Source: Salvia splendens (Eukaryota > Streptophyta > Magnoliopsida > Lamiales > Lamiaceae). From it: a stretch of 64,000 nt of DNA. Shown here one piece after another: positions 1 to 9,300 of this stretch (position 1 is its first letter; each line of letters starts with the position of its first letter). A program made the position numbers and the translations under genes. Below the pieces are notes generated by a model. That model worked only from the letters and a program-made list of their open reading frames with translations. It was not told the DNA's origin and did not search any database. The stretch covers positions 32,875,208-32,939,207 of the forward strand of contig NC_056035.1 in NCBI RefSeq assembly GCF_004379255.2, read 5' to 3'.

Positions 1-345
1 CGTTTCCATTAATTAATTTCTAGTACTAGTGATAGTATTTCAATTACTTGCTTCTACACTTTCTTTCATTCATGCTCACTAATTATTAATGAATAAATAT
101 CATTATCATTATTCTTTTTTAATTCAGCCAGTGCACAAAGTTAATTAGGATCAACTTGCATTCATCAACCCTAAAAGATTCATACTCCATTTGAGATTAC
201 TAGCCGTTGGAGAATTAAGAGAAAGCATACTATTCAAATTCAATTTATTATTATATGATACTCCTCAATTACATATGTATGTTTATAGGACTAAAGAACT
301 TTTAAATAAAAAGCATAACCTTTATAATTAATTTTACTAATATTA

Positions 346-452
346 TACTCCATCCGTCCATGATTAATTGATAATATGAGTTAACTCAGCTAGTGTTTTA
401 ATGTATTGTATCATAAAATTGATAAGAAAAAGTTAAGTGGAATGAGAATACT
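346..452. repeat. Possible Stowaway-like MITE remnant
   Basis: TA followed by CTCCATCCGTCC at 348-359 resembles the terminal repeat of plant Stowaway/mariner MITEs (CTCCCTCCGTCC type). It is followed by AT-rich sequence with the purine-rich run typical of such elements near 420-450. No matching inverted end was found downstream, so at most this is a truncated copy. Confidence 0.3.
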
Positions 453-570
453 ACGTGACATAAATTAGTTGTAAACTTTGTTTCTTAATAGGCTATTTTA
501 TGCTTTATTAATGATATTAAATCCACTAGAGCAATATTTCCCTTATTACTGTTGTTCTATTATGTAAGTT

Positions 571-654
571 AATAAATCATCAACTTTGTACACTATCAAT
601 GTTCTGTAAAATAAATCATCAACTTTGTACCATCTCAAGACACTATCAATGTTC
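571..654. repeat. Short imperfect tandem duplication in PME 3' flank
   Basis: The phrase AATAAATCATCAACTTTGTA occurs at 571 and again at 610. Each copy is followed by CACTATCAATGTTC, directly in the first and after a 10-base insertion in the second. It is present in all units, so it predates the amplification. Confidence 0.75.
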
Positions 655-766
655 ATTACTAAAAAAAGAGACTATTCATATAGTTCACTCTAAATTTAAT
701 AACTCTAATTAAAATATTAATGGCAAAAATATAATCATCTTAACTGTTAATAATCGAGATTCGATT

Positions 767-782
767 TGAAGAAACTAGAGAC
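767..782 (-). repeat. Tip of the copia 3' LTR cut off by the gypsy insertion
   Basis: Read on the minus strand this tip ends in CA, as an LTR should. It is separated from the rest of the LTR (13117-13406) by the gypsy element. The last five bases (778-782, GAGAC) are the left copy of the gypsy target duplication. The assignment of base 767 as the LTR end is inferred from the TG/CA rule and from continuity across the insertion. Confidence 0.6.
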
Positions 783-2127
783 TGACTCCACTTATTTTAA
801 CACAAGAAATTCCCGCAAGTGTACGGGGTTAGTGTAGCACAAAGTAAGCAAGAGTATCGTATCCCACATAGACAAATTGTATAAACTCAAGTACCACAGA
901 CCGATTTTAACTACTATCTAGATGATTCAAAGGTTTGGTTTGATTCTTGGAAAGACAATTAAGCATAAACAAGTTAAAAACACGCGACAAAGGATAGGTT
1001 TCAAATAAGAGAAAGAAGTAGAGCTTTAGATCCAACTACAACGAACACAAAGTGAACAATTCAACAACTTCGATTACCCAATTGAAGTATCTAGGATTAC
1101 TAGGAAAGCCGCTAGTCTAGGCTAAGCCCTCTCTCGAGTGCACCCAACCCGTTGATTAACCATTAATATTGAAGTCTCCTTCTAATACTTCACAATTAAC
1201 TCCTTACAACAAAAGGCTCAAGCCCTCACTCTAGAATCCCTTCTCTCGAATGCAAATTATCTAGGTGTTGTTCATTCTTTTATCAATCCTAATTAGGTAT
1301 CTCTCGATTACTCAAAACTAGGTTAACAAACTCAATTGGTAGCTAAGCAATTGAATTGAAAGAGCACAAGAATGAAACAAAGGAATCACAAGAGCATAGG
1401 TAATCAAAAGTCCTTAAATTAATGAAAAGCGTTCATTGTAGTCTTCACTAAAACTCTACAAGGGATTTAGCTACTCATATTCAATGCAAATTCACAAGAT
1501 AAATCCATGGAAAGTGAACTAAACATAAGAAAACTAATAAAGATACTCCCAAAGGTGGATTGAGTGGGCAAATCGTCTTCGTCTTCAACCTTCTTGATGA
1601 ATCGGACTCTTTGTCGCTTTAATCTGCTCTCCAATGTGAAAACTGCTCTTGGGGGCGTCACTTTTCTATCTTGGGCACGAAAACCTAGCTCTCCTTTTAT
1701 ACCCGGGGCGGAAATAATAGCAATTAACTCTCGCAGAACACATCGCCCGACCGGACGATTTTAAGTTGCCTAAACGCCCGGTCGGGCGTTCTCTCGATGG
1801 CCCTGATTCTTTCACATCGCCCGGTCGGGCGATTATTCCGAGGCAGAACGCCCGGTCGGGCAAACTCTCTGGATTCGTTCCTTCTTTGCACGAACGCCCG
1901 AGCCGGGCGTTTCTCTTGTACATGAACGCCCGGTCGGGCACTTCTTATGTAATCCAGCTCCAAGCTCGTTTTCAAGTAATTTTCACCTGTTTTATGCCCA
2001 AACACTAGACAAACTCATCCAAACACTTAAGTAGTGGATAATGAATGCAAACTCAAGTAATATGCTACAAAACATTGAAGTATTCACGTTAAACATCCAA
2101 AATACTTGCTACACTACGAGTTTATCA
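783..2127 (-). repeat. 3' LTR of gypsy copy 1
   Basis: This LTR is 1345 bp and bounded by TGACTCC and TTTATCA on the plus strand. It differs from the 5' LTR at about 20 sites counted by eye (roughly 1.5-2 percent), and most of these differences recur in all units. On the minus strand U3 comes first (2127 down to about 1690), with the palindrome cluster and then the TATA box TATAAAAGGAG at 1691-1701, followed by R and U5. Confidence 0.93.
1743..1940. repeat. Cluster of six GC-rich palindromes in LTR U3
   Basis: Six copies of a core of the form CGCCCG-GT-CGGGCG, flanked by AT-rich sequence, start near 1743, 1775, 1818, 1848, 1895 and 1926. Several are extended palindromes with matching A or T flanks; the first and the fifth are degenerate. 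On the minus strand they lie about 40-250 bases upstream of the LTR TATA box, the place expected for enhancer elements. Each can form a hairpin. The same motif recurs at 5687-5866. Confidence 0.9.
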
Positions 2128-2141
2128 ACTCCCCCAAACTT
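2128..2141 (-). other. Polypurine tract of gypsy copy 1
   Basis: The minus strand reads AAGTTTGGGGGAGT directly before the TGATAAACTC start of the 3' LTR. A purine-rich tract at this junction primes plus-strand DNA synthesis, and it fixes the element's orientation. Confidence 0.9.
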
Positions 2142-3638
2142 AAACACTTGTTTGTCCTCAAATAAGAAGTAGAAAACAGAGAATTAGAACTCGTGTAAGT
2201 ATGTTGGATTGTCATCATTGCCTCAGTAAAAGAAAACAGAATCATCATGTATCAATAACTTCGCATACAAGTAAACCAAAATGAACATTGGTTCAAGCTA
2301 CTAGCACGTATTTCACTTTGTCAATTTGCCCTCACAGGATTCATATAATGTGATTTTTTTTCTTTATTTTCCTCTCACTCTCAAAGTGTATAGGTATAGT
2401 ATGAACCTCTCAAATCAATCAACAATGTATAGCTTACCATAAGCTTGCTCAAAGTCTAGACTCTCATCTACTATGTTGTGACTACAGATTTAGGATCCGA
2501 AAGGTCTTTTCCAAGGTTGTAATGTAGGGCTCTTTGGTTAGGTGAGGAAAATTTGGCCAAAGTGACTATAATCCCGAAGTGAAACTACAATTACTTCACC
2601 CTTGTGCACTGCAATCCTTAGCTAGTCATAGGCTTTGCCTAGACTCTTCTCAACTCCCAATTTCCCCTTCTTTTTTTTTCGAACAGCGCTTATTCATTTT
2701 CAAAAACTAACCTAGTTTTCTTTTTTTTTCTTTTCTTTTTTTTTCTTCTTCTTCTTCTTCATCTTTGTTTTTTTTTCTTTTTTTCTCTTTATTTTTTTTC
2801 CCATGCTTTGCATGTCATTCTCTCATTTCTTTTTCTTACAAACTCCTCCTTTTTCCCTCTTTCACTTGACACTAAGGGAACCCAACCCAAATTATTAGCT
2901 ATCAAAGAAAAGGCTTTTAGGCTCAAAGTTGGCTAACAAGGGATTATAATTTACAATTAGGATTAAGATTAAGATAAGGGTAGAAGGGATGGCCTAACGT
3001 CATCTCCTATTTCTATAATCACTATGTAGATTCAAGGAGACCGCGAGCAAGTTCTAGAAACATATAACATAGTTGATGAAAATTCACACATTTTTGGAAA
3101 AAGATATAGGCTCAATCCTCACATGGTATTTTTCGGCAAAAGACAAAGCAACGAGCAATTCAATCTAGGCAAATTACAAGAAGGAGATACAAGTTACTTG
3201 GCTAAATCAACGAGTTTTCACAAACATTTTACGTCAGTTCTCATCATAGGCAACTCATCCAACAAACCTACTTAATTCATCTCCAAATGTCTCCAACTCC
3301 CCATTCAATTTCACCAACTTTCTTCCCAAATCTATCATCCTACCCAAGGGAAACAAAAACAACAAACCTAAAAAGAAAACAAAGGCACAAAAATAAGTGG
3401 AACAAGGAAACAAGGCCACCTACTCCAACATCCAAGATCAACAAAACATCACAATTCAAATTTCAAATTTACATGCCCACATATCATCATCAAATATCAT
3501 CAAAAGAATAGGGGTACAGGCCGGGGTATCATCAAATAAAGAGAGAGAGGTAAAAGAGGGAATCCACTAGACACCTCCCAAACTTATTCCAAGCAAAACT
3601 AGGATAAGTTTGAAAGAGAGTGGATCTCCCATGGACCT
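2142..3638 (-). other. Non-coding 3' region of gypsy copy 1
   Basis: This stretch between the envelope-position ORF and the polypurine tract has no convincing ORF. It contains a long pyrimidine-rich run on the plus strand at about 2660-2815 with a short CTT microsatellite, whose repeat number differs between units. The rest is AT-rich without recognisable motifs. Confidence 0.7.
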
Positions 3639-4967
3639 TCACTGCGGAGGAGGAGGCGGATGCTGCCACTGGCCACGGAATTCATCGAATCGGGCATTGA
3701 TGTTGGCCCTTTGTGCGTTGTTGAAGTCAGTGAATTGGGTCCAGTTGGTGTCGAACTGGTTCCATCGCGCTTCATTCTGGACCCAATATTCCTGCTGACG
3801 CAGCTCCATCCGTGTCAACCTCTCATTGATCGAGCCGTAGTCCTCCTCTTCTCGCTCTTGTCGGCTTCGTGTCCTCTGAGTGCTTGTCCCGGCTTCATCT
3901 CCCCCTTGGTGGGTCGGTTGTTCCTCACCTTCCTCCTCATTTTCTTCTTCATTTTGCTCGACCCCCATCTCGATCGCGGGAAAATCCATGTGGGGCGCTT
4001 CATCAACACTCGAGCTCGGGCTTACATCCCTAAATTGCAAGTTCTGCGGATTCAACGCCGTGGCTTGTTCGTGGACCGCAGTCTTCATCTTCCAGTTTTC
4101 TTTGCGGAAAGGACCGTTCACATAGGTGTTGACGGTGTCCGGGAGGGGGTAATGATCTGCTGCCCTCTGTATCAAATATATCTTCCCTCGTTGGTCCACT
4201 CCGACCAGCCTTGTTCTTCTCAGAAAGCTGAAGTCCATCAAGTTATCACCAATGTCGGCGACCAAGCCCCTCGTCGACACTCCCATATGGAGTGCAATAG
4301 CTGACACCACTGCACCGACACAGAGTGTGCCGGTTTTCTTCTTCGAGGCCCTCTCAAGGTGTTTGATCATGAAGTGGCCCAAATTCAAGGGAGGCTCCTT
4401 GTGCAGAATAGTCCATAACAGGAAGAGCTCATCCCTCTGCACGCTCCCATGCTCATGGCGCGCGAAGGGGTAGCATACACACGCCTTCTGGAGTAACCGC
4501 AAGGCTGGGTTCCTAATGAGAGAACCCTTTGCCCTGTTGGTGGCGAAGTTGTCATCAATGGTAGTGATGGCCTTCCAGAAGTCATTCGCATTGTGACTGA
4601 AGCTAAACGGCTCTCTATACACCTCCCCTGAAAATCCAAAGATTTCCTTAAATTGTGCCATCGTCACTGTGTACTCAGCATTCCTCATACGAAACTTGAT
4701 GGCAACTATCTCCCTCCTGTTCATAACTACCTCAAGGGTAGATAAGAACTCCAGTGTAAGCCTCTGATAGGCGGGGTTCCTCTGTGCCATGAAGAGCCCA
4801 TTTAGTTGCCCTTCTTCACATAGCTCATTGAAGCACTGCTCAATGCCCAACCGTCGGATTGTGATAGGGCATGGATATCTAGCTACCCGGTAGGGTAGTT
4901 GTGAGAGTACGGCCCATTTCTTCTTCTCTGCGGCATTCAAATTAACTCCAGAGTGGCTGGGTGCCAT
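3639..4967 (-). CDS. Athila envelope-position ORF (442 residues), copy 1
   Basis: This ORF lies downstream of pol and before the 3' LTR, where Athila/Calypso elements carry an envelope-like or ORF1-like gene. The protein starts MAPSHSG. Residues 1-300 form a globular-looking part of the kind often annotated in plants as 'putative plant transposon protein'. Residues 214-230 are moderately hydrophobic but not a clear membrane segment. Residues 339-350 are very acidic, and 380-430 is charged and Gln/Asn-rich with coiled-coil character. It ends in a proline run. No signal peptide is visible, so a true envelope function is not supported. The start at 4967 is the first Met and lies just after a plausible 3' splice site, so translation from a spliced subgenomic RNA is likely. 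All three units keep it open. Confidence 0.8.
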   Translation of the reverse strand: MAPSHSGVNLNAAEKKKWAVLSQLPYRVARYPCPITIRRLGIEQCFNELCEEGQLNGLFMAQRNPAYQRLTLEFLSTLEVVMNRREIVAIKFRMRNAEYTVTMAQFKEIFGFSGEVYREPFSFSHNANDFWKAITTIDDNFATNRAKGSLIRNPALRLLQKACVCYPFARHEHGSVQRDELFLLWTILHKEPPLNLGHFMIKHLERASKKKTGTLCVGAVVSAIALHMGVSTRGLVADIGDNLMDFSFLRRTRLVGVDQRGKIYLIQRAADHYPLPDTVNTYVNGPFRKENWKMKTAVHEQATALNPQNLQFRDVSPSSSVDEAPHMDFPAIEMGVEQNEEENEEEGEEQPTHQGGDEAGTSTQRTRSRQEREEEDYGSINERLTRMELRQQEYWVQNEARWNQFDTNWTQFTDFNNAQRANINARFDEFRGQWQHPPPPPQ

Positions 4968-4977
4968 CGTTCACTAC

Positions 4978-5444
4978 CTAAAAATTGAAAGTATTAGATC
5001 AATTCGACAATAACCCAACAAGTTGCATTAATGAAGGCACTCTCCCCCCAAACATACTCTATACTAAAAGAACTTCCCATTCGTACATTTATCAAGACGA
5101 GAATCAACCCCCCATTGTGTCACACAATGTCTCTTCCACAACAATAAACCTCAATCAAGCTTAACTCAAATATTCCACCAACATGCATCACTTATCTAAC
5201 ATTGCATCAATGTAGACATCAACAAATCAAAGCATGTTAGTTTCCCAAACTCAATAACCACAAACCCATGGAGGAAATTGCACAATTCATGCTCAAGGCA
5301 ACCATTCAAACCAAATTCATACTCTAACTAGCAATTAATCAAGATATCTCCAAATAAACGAAAAACATGCTAGTTTCTAACCATCGATTCACCAATAATC
5401 ATCTAAACACCGAGCATAAGCAAGAGAAGAATGAAAAATCATAC
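4978..5444 (-). other. Candidate 5'-leader intron of the envelope-position ORF
   Basis: On the minus strand CGAAAG^GTATGA at 5445/5444 fits a plant donor. CAATTTTTAG^GTAGTG at 4978/4977 fits an acceptor, ending ten bases before the ATG. The 467-bp interval is AT-rich and non-coding. This is inferred from consensus only. Confidence 0.45.
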
Positions 5445-5686
5445 CTTTCGGGCTTAGAGTGATAGAAAACGGATTTCTCCCCTTTTTGCTTGTTCTTGAG
5501 TAAATCAACCGATTAATCGGTTCAACCCTTGAATTAGATGGATTAGGAGGATGGTGTGTGTGAGAAATCAGTGTATGTGGAAGAGTTGAGGGTGGAGTGG
5601 CGAGAGAGAGTAGAGAGGAACGAGAGAGAATTGTGGCTAGGGTTTGAAAGTATAAAAACTGACCTGTTTTTAAATCACGCGAAGAA
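5445..5686 (-). promoter_or_regulatory. Candidate internal promoter and leader for the envelope-position ORF
   Basis: On the minus strand the order is palindrome cluster, TTTTTATA-like element (5651-5658), then AAACCCTAGCC and a CT-rich stretch (about 5560-5640) typical of plant 5' leaders, then the candidate donor site. A similar AAACCCTA...CTCTC arrangement follows the TATA box of the solo LTR at 18.3 kb. The TATA match is weak on this strand; on the plus strand the same site reads TATAAAAA, so antisense transcription is an alternative. Confidence 0.4.
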
Positions 5687-5866
5687 ATCGCCCGGTCGGG
5701 CGATTTGCAATTTGCAAAACGCCCGGTCGGGCGAACTTTCTGGACAATCCCGCTTTCATCAATCGCCCGGTCAGGCGTTTTTCACTTGGCAAATCGCCCG
5801 GTCGGGCGAACTTTCTGGACAATCTTGATTTCATCAAACGCCCGGTCGGGCGAACTTTCTGGACAA
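5687..5866. repeat. Internal cluster of five GC-rich palindromes
   Basis: Five copies of CGCCCGGTCGGGCG occur here, the third with one base changed in this unit (CGGTCAGG). Three are followed by AACTTTCTGGACAAT, so a larger unit of about 30 bases was copied. The motif is the one in the LTR U3 cluster. It lies between pol and the envelope-position ORF. Confidence 0.9.
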
Positions 5867-6105
5867 TGTGTCCATTTCGCCGTTTCTTCAATTTTTGTCC
5901 GCTTTTCGCCCATCGACGCCTATTTTCCTGTTCCACTCAAAACACACCAAAACACACCAAAAACGGGAACAAAACAAAAACACACGAGAACAAGAACTAA
6001 GCAAAAACACACCAAAACACACAAAAGCGATAAATTTTACCTACTAGGGGTTGCCTCCCCCATAGCGCAATTGTTTAACGTCGTTTGCCCGACGCCTAGA
6101 AAGCT

Positions 6106-6339
6106 TCACAACTCAATCAAGGCCACCACAAAGACCTCGTCTTGTTGCTCCTTAGTAAAGAACCTCTTGAGATTTTGGCCATTAGCCTTGAACGTGCTTC
6201 CATCGGGTCCTATGAGCTCCATTGTACCATTGCTCATGACCTCCTTGATAGTGAAGGGTCCCGACCACTTAGATTTTAGCTTGCCCGGGAAGAATCTCAA
6301 CTTGTGGTTGAAAAGCAACACGGCATCCCCTGGGTGGAA
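6106..6339 (-). pseudogene. Integrase C-terminal tail cut off by a stop, copy 1
   Basis: The reading frame of pol continues after the TAA at 6340-6342 without any shift. It encodes about 77 further residues, including FFPGKLKSKWSGPFTI, the GPF/Y-type tail of Ty3/gypsy integrases. It ends at its own stop at 6106. The tail is conserved in all units, so the stop is either a recent inactivating change or is bypassed. Confidence 0.8.
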
Positions 6340-9300
6340 TTAGCGCCTCTCAATCAACTTGTCGTGATACGCCTTCATCCTCTCCTTGTATATTGAGGAA
6401 TTAGCATAAGCTTCATTCCTAAATTCATCAAGTAAGTTGAGGTGAATCTTCCTTTCCTTGCCGGCCTTGGTGAAGTCCATGTTCATTTGCCTCACCGCCC
6501 AATATGATGAGTGCTTCAATTCAACCGGGAGATGACATGATTTCCCAAATACCAATTGGTAGGGTGACATCCCGATCGGCGTCTTGTAGGCCGTCCTATA
6601 CGCCCATAAAGCATCATCAAGCTTGAGAGCCCAATCTTTACGGTTGGAGTTGACACTCTTTTGCAATATTTGTTTGATCTCTCTATTGGCCAACTCGGTT
6701 TGACCATTGGCTTGTGGGTGATAAGGAGTTGTCACCCGGTGTTTCACTCCATGTCTTGCTAAGACCGCCTCTAGCCACCTATTGCGAAAATGAGACCCTC
6801 CATCACTTATGATAGCCCGTGGTGCGCCGAATCGCGTGAATATGTTCTTTTGAACGAATTTAATCACCACCTTTGAATCATTGGTTTGGGTAGGAATGGC
6901 CTCCACCCACCTTGACACATAGTCAACGGCTAGAAGGATGTAATGAAACCCACTAGATGGAGGAAAGGGCCCCATGAAGTCAATGCCCCACACATCAAAC
7001 AACTCGACTTCAACAATTGTCGTCATTGGCATCTCCTTCTTCTTAGAAATACCCCCCATTCTCTGGCACTCGTTGCATCTTCTCACGTAGTCTTGGCAAT
7101 CTTTGGTGATGGTTGGCCAAAATAGACCACTTTGGAGCACTTTCATAGCAGTCCGGTTAGCTCCAAAATGCCCCCCACTAGGTGCGGTGTGGCAATGCAT
7201 AATAACGGACTCCCACTCCTCTTGAGGGACACATCTTCTAATCACCATGTCGGCGCATCTTCTAAAAAGACAAGGCTCGTCCCAAAAATAGAACTTCACG
7301 TCATGGAAGAACTTCTTCTTTTGATAATCCTCAAGTCCTTCGGGAATCACCTTAGCAACAAGATAGTTCACAATATTGGCATACCATGCCACTTGCCCCT
7401 TGGCCACATACAACAAGTGCTCATCCGGGAATTCTTCATTGATGGCCAGCTTCAACTTCTCTTCTTCATTTGTATGCTCTAATCTTGACAAGTGATCCGC
7501 CACCACATTCTCACATTCTCTTCGGTCTCGGATCTCCAAATCAAACTCCTGAAGGAGCAAGATCCACCTAATTAGCCTTGGCTTTGCGTCTTGCTTCGCA
7601 AAGAGGTGCCGGATTGCGGCGTGATCTGTGAAAACAATGGTCTTGGCCCCTATGAGATACGGTCGAAACTTGTCAAAGGAGTAGACCACTGCCAACATTT
7701 CCTTCTCAATAGTGGTGTAGTTAGCTTGAGCAGGGTCCAACGTCCGACTCGCATAATTAATCACCCGGAATAGCTTATCTCTCTTCTGTCCCAAGGCCGA
7801 GCCGACCGCCACGTCACTCGCATCACACATTATCTCAAAAGGTTGAGACCAATCCGGCGAGATGAGAATGGGGGCGCTCACCAATGCCTCTTTCAACTTA
7901 TTAAAAGCCTGCAAACAATCAGGGGAGAAATTAAATTTCACATCTTTAACCAAAAGATTACAAAGAGGTTTAGCAATTTTCGAGAAGTCCCTGATAAATC
8001 TTCTGTAGAACCCGGCATGCCCTAAGAAGCTCCTTATTCCCTTCTCATTTGTTGGTGGAGGCAGTTGCTCAATAGCAATGATCTTTGCCCTATCGACCTC
8101 CAAACCACCTGCAGAAATTTTATGCCCAAGTACAATTCCATCTCTAACCATAAAATGACATTTTTCCCAATTGAACACAAGGTTAGTCTCCTCACACCGC
8201 TGCAACACTTGAGATAGATTGTTAAGACAGTTATCAAAAGAATCGCCAAATACAGAAAAGTCATCCATAAACACTTCCATAATATTCTCAATCAAGTCAT
8301 GGAATATGGACATCATACATCTTTGGAAGGTAGCGGGAGCATTACACAGACCGAAGGACATTCTCCTATAGGCAAAGACACCATAGGGGCATACAAAGGC
8401 AGACATGTGTTGGTCCTCGGGAGCTATAAGGATTTGATTGTACCCCGAATACCCATCTAGGAAGCAGTAATACTCATGCCCAGCTAACCTATCCAACATT
8501 TGGTCAATAAAGGGAAGTGGGAAATGGTCTTTCCTAGTAGAAGCATTTAGAGCACGATAGTCGATACACACTCTCCACCCGGTGACCGTCCTAGTGGCTA
8601 TCATCTCATCATTCTCTCCCTTCACTGCAGTCGTACTCCCCTTTTTGGCTACCACTTGAGTGGGGCTAACCCACTCACTATCAGAAATGGCATATATAAT
8701 ACCTGCATCTAACCACTTTATCACCTCCTTCCTCACCACATTCTGCATAATAGGGTTAAGTCTCCTTTGGTTTTGGACCTTAGGCTTATAACCCTCCTCA
8801 AGATGGATCCTATGCATACAAACTGTTGGACTTATTCCCTTCAAGTCCGATATTGACCACCCAATTGCCCCTTTGTATTTCCTAAGAACCCTCAATACTT
8901 TATCCAATTCAGAATTTGAGAGGGATGATGATACAATTACCGGAAGGGTGTCATTTTCTCCCAAAAACGCATACTGCAAATGTGGAGGTAGTGGTTTCAA
9001 CTCCTCTTTCATGTCTCTCTCTTCCTTCTTGCCATCTTCTTCTTCATCCCTAAGAGGTAGGAACTGTTGACGGCGTGATCTGGGGATCTCCTTGCCTGAA
9101 TCTAACGCACCTACGAACTCAATTAATTCAAGGTTAGTATTCAACAACTCAGGAAGATGGGAAGAATAAATTGAATTAAAAATACTCCCTTCTAGTTGAT
9201 CTTGAGAAGAGTTGATGTAGGCCATCCTCCTAACACACTCATCCACCACGATCACTACATTGCAATGCTGCAAGCTTCCCCCTGTGTCTGTATCATGCCT

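Larger units (their letters stand above)
1..766 (+). other. 3' flank and probable 3' UTR downstream of a PME gene
   Basis: The same AT-rich sequence lies directly after the PME stop codons at 21501 and 44024. Position 1 therefore corresponds to 10 bases past a PME stop lying outside the window on the left. No protein-coding ORF is visible. The stretch contains a short tandem duplication and a possible MITE remnant, and ends at the tip of the copia LTR at 767. Confidence 0.8.

Noticed and set aside
1743..2005. Arg/Pro-rich ORFs on both strands across the LTR palindromes
   Set aside because: They come from low-complexity GC-rich repeats, and no family or start context supports them.
3660..4304. 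A 214-codon plus-strand ORF (and its equivalents at 25175 and 47695)
   Set aside because: It is the antisense shadow of the 442-residue envelope-position ORF, with no recognisable domain and a codon pattern explained by the opposite strand.
3639..4967. Calling the 442-residue ORF a true retroviral envelope
   Set aside because: No signal peptide, clear membrane anchor or cleavage site is visible; only the position fits.
5687..5866. Regularly spaced palindromes as a CRISPR-like array
   Set aside because: The repeats are only about 14-18 bases with uneven spacing, spacers are partly repeated, the DNA is a plant genome and no cas genes exist.
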